The notes below the pieces were generated by a model. It saw only the letters and a list, made by a program, of their open reading frames with translations. It did no database searches and was not told where the DNA came from. A stretch of 64,000 nucleotides of DNA from JAACFF01 sp963807975 (GTDB lineage Bacteria > Chloroflexota > Anaerolineae > Promineifilales > Promineifilaceae): positions 248,001-312,000 of the forward strand of contig CAWEDV010000003.1 of NCBI GenBank assembly GCA_963807975.1, given 5' to 3'. Of this stretch, positions 26,939 to 34,607 are shown piece after piece (within the stretch, counting starts at the first letter, position 1; every line of letters begins with the position of its first letter). The position numbers and the translations under genes are program-made.

Positions 26939-28024
26939 TTATTTATCTACTCCGGTGATGACGACACCTTGAATGAATGCCCGTTGGGCGAAGAAGAAAA
27001 CAATCAGCGGAATGATCGCCGCCGTCAGCGAGGCTGCCTGAATGAGGTTATCTTTGCCCTCGTACAAACCACTGAAGCCATTCAAACCGACCGTAATCGG
27101 ATACAAATCGGGATTGCCAGCCAGGTAAATCAAGGGGCCGAAGAAGTCGTTCCAGGCAAAGAAGAAGTGGAACAGGGTCACCGCGATGAGGGCCGGCTTG
27201 GCTTGGGGCAGCATAATTGACCAGAAGATACGGAAGTGGCCCGCACCGTCAATCCTGGCTGCCTCATCCATCGCCCTGGGAATACCCATGAAAAATTGGC
27301 GCAAAAGAAAGATATTGTAACCATTGGCGAAAAACTGGGGCACGATAAGGGGCCACCAGGTTCCCACCCAGCCAATGCGATTGAAGAAAGCATAGGTCGG
27401 TACGAGGGTCACCATCGGCGGCAGGATGATCGTGGCCATCACCACCAGGAAAAGAACTCCTTTCCCGGGAAATTCATAGCGAGCGAAGCCGTAGGCTACC
27501 AGCGAGGCTGAAAACACGGCACCGATGGTCGTTACAACCGCGTAGATCACGGTATTGCGCAATAAGATCGGGAAATTGATGGTTTCCCAGGCATCCATGT
27601 AATTTGCCCATACGGGATCCCATGACCATACTTGGTCCAACGTTCGCCAGCGACCTTCCCAGTCGATCAAGCCGGCTTCGGGATTTGCCGGATCAACAAA
27701 TTGGCTTGCTTCACGCCCTTTTTTCACCAGCGCCCAATCTTCATTTCTTACCTGGCCTTCCACCGGCACGGAATATACATCGTACTCATTTCCTTCATAA
27801 GTGAATATCACCGGTGATGCCGGATACCAGGGTGCGCCAGGCGTCGAAACCTGTTCGTCTGTTTTCAGAGAGGTTACAATGCCATACCCCAGAGGAATCA
27901 AGAAAATAAGCAAAGTGATCAAGGTTATTGCGGATAGGCCAACCGTGTTCAACATTTGTCTTGTTTTATGTGAGATTCTTACTCCAGAATCTTTTTGTTT
28001 TGTAGTTGCCGATATGGTAGCCAT
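26939..28024 (-). CDS. CUT1 sugar ABC transporter permease, MalG type
   Basis: This inner-membrane permease has 361 residues. Segments at about 28-50 and from about 155 onward are hydrophobic, and the ATPase-docking EAA loop reads EAARIDGAGHFRIFWSIMLP near 258-277. Between the first and second membrane segments there is an extracellular insertion of about 90 residues, longer than in the maltose permease. The protein ends with QRAFIQGVVITGVDK, a usual ending in this family. It starts three bases after the stop of the partner permease, with GGAGG upstream. The substrate is inferred to be beta-glucan oligosaccharides. No ATPase is encoded nearby. Confidence 0.9.
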   Translation of the reverse strand: MATISATTKQKDSGVRISHKTRQMLNTVGLSAITLITLLIFLIPLGYGIVTSLKTDEQVSTPGAPWYPASPVIFTYEGNEYDVYSVPVEGQVRNEDWALVKKGREASQFVDPANPEAGLIDWEGRWRTLDQVWSWDPVWANYMDAWETINFPILLRNTVIYAVVTTIGAVFSASLVAYGFARYEFPGKGVLFLVVMATIILPPMVTLVPTYAFFNRIGWVGTWWPLIVPQFFANGYNIFLLRQFFMGIPRAMDEAARIDGAGHFRIFWSIMLPQAKPALIAVTLFHFFFAWNDFFGPLIYLAGNPDLYPITVGLNGFSGLYEGKDNLIQAASLTAAIIPLIVFFFAQRAFIQGVVITGVDK

Positions 28025-28027
28025 TTG

Positions 28028-29014
28028 CTATGCCTCCTCTCCACCGTAATAGACCCAATAACGGGCGCTGCCAAATAAAACAATGGTCAGAACCAAAGAC
28101 ACGATAAAGATCAACCAGGCCAGTGTAGCGCCGTAGCCCATATTAAAGAAGCGGAAAGCTTGGTTGAAGAAGTAGATGCCCACAAAGTTAGTCTTTCCTT
28201 CCGGAAAACCACTGCCCCCATTGAGAACGAAAGGTACCAGGAAGTATTGCATCAAGGCGATGGCGCCGAGAACAAGATTGTAAAATATGACCGGCGAAAT
28301 CATGGGGATCGTGATGCTGATGAGTTGTTTCCACCAACCGGCACCATCAATTTCGGCGGCTTCATACATTTCGGTAGGCACACCTTGAAGACCAGCGAGG
28401 GTAATCATCATCATGTTGCCGATACCCCATAGTCCGATAAAGGTAAGGGTTATGTAAATGAGGTTGGGATTGGCAAACCAGCGGATACCATCAACCCCTA
28501 AAGCGGGTATGCCGAAGACATTCTCGAGGAGTAAGTTGAACCAGCCGGTTTGCTCATTGAACACCCCCTGCCAGATCAAAACGGCGGCCACGAGAGGAAT
28601 CATCGTGGGCATAAAAAACATCGTGCGAAAGAAAGCTTTGCCACGCACGCTTTTTGAATTAAGCAAGACTGCCAGGTAGAGGGCAAAGGCCATGCCAATT
28701 GGCAGCGAGATTATGGCGAAGAGAAAGGTGACCCCAAACGATTCATATACATTGGGATCGTTGAAAATGGCACGCTGCCAGTTAGCGAGCCCAATGAATT
28801 GGGCGTCTTGCGGATTGGCTAGATTAAAGTCCATCATGGAAAAGAAAAACGAGGCGATAAAGGGGACGATTGTGAAAATGGTAATCCCAACTAGCCAGGG
28901 ACTTAGAAAGATGAAGCCCCACTTCATTTGGTCACGTTCGATTCGCCCGCGCTTGGGTTTCTTTTCTTTTGCTTTTGCAGGTTCTACAAGTTTTTCGGTC
29001 GCTGCTGCTGTCAT
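28028..29014 (-). CDS. CUT1 sugar ABC transporter permease, MalF type
   Basis: This inner-membrane permease has about 328 residues. A basic N-terminal stretch (KAKEKKPKRGRIERDQ) is followed by the first membrane segment FIFLSPWLVGITIFTIVPF and by five more. The EAA loop reads EAAEIDGAGWWKQLISITIP. The ATG at 29014 is chosen because AAGGA lies upstream; an ATG at 29047 would add 11 residues without a ribosome site. It lies between the binding protein gene and the MalG-type permease, the usual order for CUT1 carbohydrate importers. Confidence 0.9.
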   Translation of the reverse strand: MTAAATEKLVEPAKAKEKKPKRGRIERDQMKWGFIFLSPWLVGITIFTIVPFIASFFFSMMDFNLANPQDAQFIGLANWQRAIFNDPNVYESFGVTFLFAIISLPIGMAFALYLAVLLNSKSVRGKAFFRTMFFMPTMIPLVAAVLIWQGVFNEQTGWFNLLLENVFGIPALGVDGIRWFANPNLIYITLTFIGLWGIGNMMMITLAGLQGVPTEMYEAAEIDGAGWWKQLISITIPMISPVIFYNLVLGAIALMQYFLVPFVLNGGSGFPEGKTNFVGIYFFNQAFRFFNMGYGATLAWLIFIVSLVLTIVLFGSARYWVYYGGEEA

Positions 29015-29226
29015 TTGAACGCCATCCTTGTGGGCGTAACTGGACAAACCTGGTCAAGTTACCCCCTGCTCTACTTTTATTGGAAACAATAGCTTAGATT
29101 ATCTTTCGTTAATCAACTGCCAGAAACGATTTAGACCTGATGGGGGGAGTCATCCTCGAGAATGCCACTACCAGCAATCTCGAGGATGTTTCCATTACTT
29201 ATCAAAAACAAAACCGAACAGGTCGA

Positions 29227-30738
29227 TTATTCATTACCCGCCGCGTCATAAATGGCTTGTAAATCAACAACCAAAGTGTCAATTTCTGCTTGCACATCAA
29301 GCCCTGGGTTTTCAAACAACAGCGACCAAAATTCATTGTATCGTTCGTTGGCTTCTTGAGGGCTGGGCATGTAGCTTTCATGATTGGGATTGTCGGCGTA
29401 GGCCATGCTGTCGGTCACAACCTGCCAGTTGGCTTCTTCACCGCCAGGAACCGTACCGGCAAAGGTGTCGAAGTAAGCATCCTGGAGGCTCAACCGGGCC
29501 GGCATTCCGCCATACATCTGGGTCATTTTTTCAGCATTTTCACCCAAGAAGTAGTCGAGGACCGCGAACGTTTCTTCCGGATGTTCTGTGTCCCTCGTTA
29601 TGGCGAAGGTGTCGGCATGCATTTTGGCTGTTGGTCCGCCAGTGAAGTCGTTCGCCGGCATGGCCGCGGTGTCCCATTCGAAATCGACATTGCCGACGCA
29701 GCAGCCAAAGTACCAGAGGTGGGTGTGGGCCATGGCCACGTTCCCCGATTCAAAACCGTTACCGGCAAATAAATCACTATTTTCGTAAGGACCCGATGGG
29801 TAGAAATGACTATTCCAAACAGCATCGTAGTACCATTCGGCGGCATCACGCCACTGATCTGGCACCTGGGCATTGCCTTCATCATCGACCAGTGCCCCGG
29901 GACCAAAGAGCGTGGCGGCGCCGCGGAAATCGGTCCACATGTTGTAATAGCCAAACTGCACAATGTTTTCCGGATCAAAGTCCGGGCTGTTGGCATCATT
30001 GCCATTGGCATCCACCGTTAGCAACTTGGCAACTTCGGACATCGATTCGATGTTCCACTCGACCTCATTGCCGTCAGCATCGATATAGGGGGCGCCATAT
30101 TCCTGCGGTGGGTAGTTTAATCCCGCTTCATCGAAAAGTTCTTTGTTGATGGACAGGTACGAGGGGAAGATGGCAAAAGGCAAGCCTAGTTGTCCTTCCT
30201 GCTGGTCTACGTAAAACTCAACCAAGGCCGGGTCAAAATCTGTAAGATCATAATCGTTGGCTTCAATTAACTCGGTCAGGTCAAGCCAGGCACCGCGGAA
30301 GAAGTCACGACCGCGAATACCGACCGGTCCGACGATATCGGGTGCATTACCGGCTGCAATCTGAGTGGCCAGGGTCGAGTAAGCCTGGTCAGCATCTACA
30401 ATTTCCAAGACAAGCTCGATCTCATCTTGTGAAGCATTAAATTCGGCGACGACCTGTTCTTGAGGATCGAACATAGGCTCGTCAGAACCAGCACCGAGGC
30501 CAACGAACCAACGAACCTCTGTTCTGTCACCGCTTGGCGCGGCTGCTTCTTCAGCCGGCGCTTCTTCTTCAGCCGGCGCTTCTTCCTCAGCCGGCGCTGC
30601 TTCTTCGGCTGGCGCTGCTTCTTCGGCTGGTGCTGCTTCTTCGGCTGGTGCCGCTTCTTCGGCACCACCACAAGCTACCAACATAAGGGCAGCAATTACC
30701 AAGATACTCATAAGTAAGAAATATTTGGACTTTTTCAT
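29227..30738 (-). CDS. Sugar ABC transporter substrate-binding lipoprotein
   Basis: This protein of about 503 residues begins with a lipoprotein signal (MKKSKYFLLMSILVIAALML then VACGG, C23). An unusual low-complexity linker of repeated EEAAPA units (about 27-70) follows, and then a family 1 solute-binding fold with FNASQDEIELVLEIVDAD and ALVEFYVDQQEGQLGLPFA. The ATG at 30738 has AAGGAGAT at ideal distance; the longer frame beginning at 30828 lacks one. It captures the sugar for the two permeases downstream. Its promoter region holds operators for the divergent LacI regulator, so expression is probably induced by an oligosaccharide. Confidence 0.92.
   Translation of the reverse strand: MKKSKYFLLMSILVIAALMLVACGGAEEAAPAEEAAPAEEAAPAEEAAPAEEEAPAEEEAPAEEAAAPSGDRTEVRWFVGLGAGSDEPMFDPQEQVVAEFNASQDEIELVLEIVDADQAYSTLATQIAAGNAPDIVGPVGIRGRDFFRGAWLDLTELIEANDYDLTDFDPALVEFYVDQQEGQLGLPFAIFPSYLSINKELFDEAGLNYPPQEYGAPYIDADGNEVEWNIESMSEVAKLLTVDANGNDANSPDFDPENIVQFGYYNMWTDFRGAATLFGPGALVDDEGNAQVPDQWRDAAEWYYDAVWNSHFYPSGPYENSDLFAGNGFESGNVAMAHTHLWYFGCCVGNVDFEWDTAAMPANDFTGGPTAKMHADTFAITRDTEHPEETFAVLDYFLGENAEKMTQMYGGMPARLSLQDAYFDTFAGTVPGGEEANWQVVTDSMAYADNPNHESYMPSPQEANERYNEFWSLLFENPGLDVQAEIDTLVVDLQAIYDAAGNE
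30541..30662. repeat. Short tandem repeats coding the EEAAPA linker
   Basis: Imperfect 18-base units of the type CTTCTTCGGCTGGTGCTG are repeated about six times within the binding-protein gene. They encode alternating acidic and Ala/Pro residues just after the lipid-anchored cysteine. Copy number could vary between strains by slippage without breaking the frame. Confidence 0.8.
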
Positions 30739-30905
30739 CAGAAATCTCCTTTTCTGCCTGGACAAACCAGGATCAACATATAATTCGCGTGCGTTTTTCA
30801 TTCCTGAAATGTTATTGCGGTTCTTCATTATGCCTACTCTGACAAAAGCACCTCCTCGTTAAACCTTCAACCTGCTGCTTTCAGCGAATGAAACAGCTCT
30901 GGTTA

Positions 30906-30919
30906 TGAAACCGCTTTCA
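30906..30919. promoter_or_regulatory. LacI-type operator O1 (TGAAACCGCTTTCA)
   Basis: This 14-base near-palindrome with central CG has the general form of LacI/GalR-family operators. On the minus strand it lies just downstream of a -10-like TATATA (30922-30927), so a bound repressor would block the promoter of the binding-protein gene. Confidence 0.8.
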
Positions 30920-30947
30920 CGTATATAATCCATATTCTTGCATATTA

Positions 30948-30961
30948 TGAAAGCGTTTTCA
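30948..30961. promoter_or_regulatory. LacI-type operator O2 (TGAAAGCGTTTTCA)
   Basis: This operator differs from O1 at only two positions. It lies 42 bases from O1 centre to centre, which is four helical turns, a spacing that would allow cooperative binding on one face of the DNA. Confidence 0.82.
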
Positions 30962-31071
30962 TAATCGTAGCATCACTTTAGTCGTTTGTCAATAGTTTTC
31001 GTCATTTTATGCGCTCAAACGCTGCGGCTTTGGTGGATTTAGTCCAGGGAATCTAAAAAAGGTGTTGTTAT

Positions 31072-31085
31072 TGAAAGCGTTTTCA
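31072..31085. promoter_or_regulatory. LacI-type operator O3 (TGAAAGCGTTTTCA)
   Basis: This site is identical to O2 and lies 124 bases from it, directly ahead of the regulator gene. It suggests autoregulation and DNA looping. It overlaps the first in-frame ATG at 31085, which argues that translation starts further downstream. Confidence 0.82.
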
Positions 31086-31126
31086 TGATACAATCACAGA
31101 TGAGGGCAAAAATAACGGGTAAGCGC

Positions 31127-32134
31127 ATGAAAGTAACCATTCAGGAAATCGCTCAAAAAGCAAATGTTTCTACCAGTACAGTTTCACGTGTATTACGGGG
31201 GACGGTCGATGTTTCACAAGAAAAGCATCAGGCAGTCATGGATGCTGTGCTCGAGTTAGATTATCGTCCAAATATTTTCGCTCAAAGCCTGGCCAGTGGG
31301 CAGTCGATGACGATTGGTGTCTTAACCCAAAACTTTGGCAATCCCTTTTACAATGGAATCATGCAGGGGATTCTTGAGGGTTTGGAAGATACTAATTATT
31401 GGCCGCTCTTTGCTGATGGGCGTTGGCAAAAAAAAATCGAACAACGCGCTTTGAATATGCTTTTAGACCGGCAGGTGGATGGTATCATTATTCTTGGCGG
31501 GCAAACCCCTGAGGAAAAACTGCGTGATATTGCGATGCGAAAACCATTGATCGTGGTCGGCCGTGAGTTAGAATCTCTTTTGGGGCATACAATTTATGTT
31601 GACAATTATGGCGCTGCCTATCGTGCTGTAAGTTATTTACTAGAGCGAGGACATCGTGATATTGCTCATATTACGGCGGATATGCATTATGTGGCGGCTG
31701 TGGACGATGTTTTAAACCGCTATAAAGGCTATGAACAGGCGCTAGTAGATGCAGATATTGAGCCAGATCCTCGTTTGGTCGTAGGAGGAAATATGCTGCA
31801 GCAGTCGGGTGTTTTAGCCGTGGAAATGTTACTGGGACGTGGTCGGTCATTTAGCGCGATCTTTGCAGCCAACGACCAGATGGCTTTTGGCGCTGGATTG
31901 GCTCTCTACCGGCGCGGTATTCGGGTACCGGAGGAGATTTCGTTGGTTGGGTTTGATGATGAAGATACGGCCGCTTTTGTGACCCCCCCACTAACGACTC
32001 TCAGGCAGCCGGCGATCGAAATGGGCCAGGCGGCTGCGAAAGCGATACTAGATTTGATCAATGATAAATCACCAGAAATGAAAATCTTTGATGCAGAATT
32101 AATAATTAGAGAGTCTGTCGCGCGCCACCGCTAG
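31127..32134 (+). CDS. LacI-family transcriptional regulator of the sugar locus
   Basis: This repressor has about 335 residues. The N-terminal helix-turn-helix reads VTIQEIAQKANVSTSTVSRV and is followed by the hinge region YRPNIFAQSLASG, then a periplasmic-binding-protein-like effector domain ending VPEEISLVGFDDED. The ATG at 31127 places the DNA-binding domain at the usual distance from the N-terminus; ATGs at 31085 and 31100 are possible but the first overlaps an operator. It is divergent from the ABC transporter genes, and three matching operators lie between them. It most likely represses the transporter, and perhaps the downstream hydrolases, until a glucan-derived oligosaccharide binds. 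Confidence 0.92.
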   Translation: MKVTIQEIAQKANVSTSTVSRVLRGTVDVSQEKHQAVMDAVLELDYRPNIFAQSLASGQSMTIGVLTQNFGNPFYNGIMQGILEGLEDTNYWPLFADGRWQKKIEQRALNMLLDRQVDGIIILGGQTPEEKLRDIAMRKPLIVVGRELESLLGHTIYVDNYGAAYRAVSYLLERGHRDIAHITADMHYVAAVDDVLNRYKGYEQALVDADIEPDPRLVVGGNMLQQSGVLAVEMLLGRGRSFSAIFAANDQMAFGAGLALYRRGIRVPEEISLVGFDDEDTAAFVTPPLTTLRQPAIEMGQAAAKAILDLINDKSPEMKIFDAELIIRESVARHR

Positions 32135-32224
32135 CACCGATCACATCCCCAAAGGGGTAAATCATCGCCTTTCACCCTACCACTTGCGGCCACATTTTCC
32201 TCGTGATTTCTTTCACATTCCGGT

Positions 32225-32326
32225 TATAATATTGATCAGATTCCCCAGAAATTATGGGGCTTAACTGGGACCAACACGCCTCGTTGCGCCAGTTCTAACG
32301 GCTAAAACGGACCGTCCCAGTTTTGA
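32225..32326 (+). promoter_or_regulatory. Promoter and structured leader of formate dehydrogenase locus 2
   Basis: A perfect -10 hexamer TATAAT lies at 32225-32230, without a convincing -35. The following leader holds a small hairpin (CCCC/GGGG near 32243-32259) and a larger one in which AACTGGGAC at 32263-32271 pairs with GTCCCAGTT at 32314-32322, closing a 42-base region and followed by a short T-rich tract. The layout could be an attenuator or a cofactor-sensing leader; no known riboswitch consensus was recognised. Confidence 0.4.
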
Positions 32327-32361
32327 TTATCGGGCAATACCTAGCAATAAGCGAGGGGCCT

Positions 32362-32901
32362 ATGACCGCAACTCCAAGACCTAGAAAAAAAGATCAACCA
32401 CACCCGAGCGGCGATGAGCGCTACAAAGCGATCGATCGCACGATGAAGCTATTCGCTTATGAGGCGGACGCGCTCTTAGAGGTGCTTAATTCGGCACAGG
32501 AAACGATGGGCTATCTTTCCGAAGATCTCCTGGTCTACATCTCGCGCCACCTGGATGTCCCGCTCAGCCAGGTATATGGCGTGGCCACGTTCTACCATAT
32601 GTTCACCTTTGAACCGCTGGGTGAGAACAACTGCATTATTTGCACCGGCACCGCCTGCCATGTCAAAGGATCGGCCCAGATCGTGCAGGCACTGGCCACG
32701 GAATTCGGTATTAGTGATGGCGAAACAACAGCGGATGGCTTGTTTAGTTTGCGCAGCGCTCGCTGCCTGGGTAGCTGTGGATTGGCCCCGGTTGCGGTTC
32801 TAAATGGCCAGGTAAGCGCTAAAGAAACACCAGGTGCCGTCTTGAAGCGCGTCAAGGAAATTGTCTCCTTGTCCGCGGAGAATCTACAGGAGGTCGGATG
32901 A
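32362..32901 (+). CDS. NuoE-like 2Fe-2S subunit of formate dehydrogenase (locus 2)
   Basis: This thioredoxin-like subunit has about 179 residues and binds one 2Fe-2S cluster through C94, C99, C135 and C139 (motifs CTGTACHVKG and ARCLGSCGLAP). The helical N-terminal part with YLSEDLLVYISRHLDVPLSQ is typical of NuoE and HndA. The ATG at 32362 is preferred because GAGGGG lies just upstream; an earlier ATG at 32323 falls inside the leader hairpin. It overlaps the next gene by four bases (ATGA). It works with the NuoF-like subunit in NAD-linked electron transfer. Confidence 0.9.
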   Translation: MTATPRPRKKDQPHPSGDERYKAIDRTMKLFAYEADALLEVLNSAQETMGYLSEDLLVYISRHLDVPLSQVYGVATFYHMFTFEPLGENNCIICTGTACHVKGSAQIVQALATEFGISDGETTADGLFSLRSARCLGSCGLAPVAVLNGQVSAKETPGAVLKRVKEIVSLSAENLQEVG

Positions 32902-34607
32902 ACAACAGCAAGCTCGAAGACCTGGCCCAACGAGAACGTGAGCGGCAAGATCAGTTCCAGCGACGCATCTTTTGCTGCACCAGCACAGCTTGTCTCTCTG
33001 CCGGTGCAGGAGCAGTGCATACGGCCGTCCAGCAAGGAGTAGCAGCCCATCAAGGCGATAAGCATGAGGCTGAAGTCGTAAAAACGGGATGCATGGGCTT
33101 ATGCAGCAAGGGACCTCTGGTTCGCGTCGATACAAAGGATGAGGATCCGGTCTTATATGGTGATGTTACGACCCATGCCGCACAGCAAATCCTCACCCGT
33201 CATCTGCCAGAAGAAGAACAGCTCGATGAGATCGATCCCGATGATATAGAAGCGGGTGTCGATCCCCATGACTTCCTGCATTTTAGAGCCAGCCGGCGCC
33301 AAGCAAAGGCCAAAGCAGGATTAGAACAGAACATCATTCCCCTGGACCTGCCCTTCTTCACCAAGCAGGTCAATGTCGTCCTCAGCAAAACGGGCCATAT
33401 CAACCCAGAAAAACTAGAAGATTATTTGGCCCATGGTGGCTATACGGCGCTGGCCAAAGCATTGGGCGAGATGACCCCGGAGGAAATCTGTGCTGAAATT
33501 TTGCGCAGCGGCCTACGCGGTCGCGGTGGTGGAGGATTTCCCACAGGCGTGAAATGGAATCTTGTGCGCCAGGAAGAAGCGCCGCAGAAGTATGTCATCG
33601 TCAATGGAGATGAGGGTGATCCGGGCGCTTATATGGATCGTACCGTGATGGAGGATGATCCCCATCGTGTACTGGAAGGATTGATCATCAATGCCTACGC
33701 TGTCGGGGCAACCAAAGGCTACTTTTACATCCGCGGCGAATATCCCATCGCCATTCAGCGTATCCGGCGCGCCATCCGCGCCGCCAAGCGGCGCGGTATT
33801 ATCGGCAAGTCCGTTATGGGCACTGATTTTAGCTTTACGGCCGAAGTTAGGATTGGGGCCGGGGCCTTTGTTTGTGGCGAAGAAACGGCCTTGATCCATT
33901 CCATTGAAGGAAAACGGGGCATACCGCGCATACGCCCGCCATATCCCTCAGCATCCGGGCTATGGGATATGCCCACGGGCATCAACAATGTAGAGACAAT
34001 CGCCAATGTGCCCTCGATCATCAATAAAGGCGCCGGCTGGTTCGCGGGCATCGGCACCGAGGACAGCAAGGGCACGAAGGTTTTTGCCCTGGCGGGACAA
34101 CTGCGCAACACCGGTTTGATTGAAGTGCCTATGGGCATTACCCTGCGCGAGATAGTGTATGAGATCGGCGGCGGCATCCCTGGCGGACGCACCTTCAAGG
34201 CGGCTCAAACAGGGGGCCCAAGCGGTGGTTGTATCCCTGAAGAGTTCCTAGATACGCCAGTGGATTACGAAAACCTGGGCAAACTCGGTTCAATCATGGG
34301 CTCCGGTGGGCTGGTGATCATCGACGATACGACCGGTATGCCGGATTTCTCCCGTTTCTTCATGGATTTCTGCGTCGATGAAAGCTGTGGGAAGTGCGTC
34401 CCCTGCCGGGTGGGTACGGTCAAGATTCGGCACATGCTGGATGAAATAATCGCCGGGAACAGTGTGCCGGAAGATCTGGTCAAGCTGGAGAATCTGTGCA
34501 ATCTGGTTAAAACCACCAGCCTTTGTGGCCTGGGAAAATCGGCCCCCAATCCAGTCTTGAGCACCTTAAAGTATTTCAAACACGAATATGAGGACCTGAT
34601 TCAATGA
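32898..34607 (+). CDS. NuoF-like flavin subunit of formate dehydrogenase (locus 2)
   Basis: This protein has 569 residues. Its N-terminal 120 residues form an extra thioredoxin-like 2Fe-2S domain (motifs CCTSTACLSAGAG and TGCMGLCSKGP) not present in locus 1. The NuoF core follows with GRGGGGFPTGVKW, NGDEGDPGAYMDR and GAGAFVCGEETALI for FMN and NADH, and the 4Fe-4S motif ESCGKCVPCRVGT with a later CGLG. The layout matches the flavin subunits of soluble NAD-reducing hydrogenases and formate dehydrogenases; some of those are electron-bifurcating, which cannot be decided here. It overlaps both neighbours by four bases (ATGA), indicating tight translational coupling. Confidence 0.92.
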   Translation: MNNSKLEDLAQRERERQDQFQRRIFCCTSTACLSAGAGAVHTAVQQGVAAHQGDKHEAEVVKTGCMGLCSKGPLVRVDTKDEDPVLYGDVTTHAAQQILTRHLPEEEQLDEIDPDDIEAGVDPHDFLHFRASRRQAKAKAGLEQNIIPLDLPFFTKQVNVVLSKTGHINPEKLEDYLAHGGYTALAKALGEMTPEEICAEILRSGLRGRGGGGFPTGVKWNLVRQEEAPQKYVIVNGDEGDPGAYMDRTVMEDDPHRVLEGLIINAYAVGATKGYFYIRGEYPIAIQRIRRAIRAAKRRGIIGKSVMGTDFSFTAEVRIGAGAFVCGEETALIHSIEGKRGIPRIRPPYPSASGLWDMPTGINNVETIANVPSIINKGAGWFAGIGTEDSKGTKVFALAGQLRNTGLIEVPMGITLREIVYEIGGGIPGGRTFKAAQTGGPSGGCIPEEFLDTPVDYENLGKLGSIMGSGGLVIIDDTTGMPDFSRFFMDFCVDESCGKCVPCRVGTVKIRHMLDEIIAGNSVPEDLVKLENLCNLVKTTSLCGLGKSAPNPVLSTLKYFKHEYEDLIQ

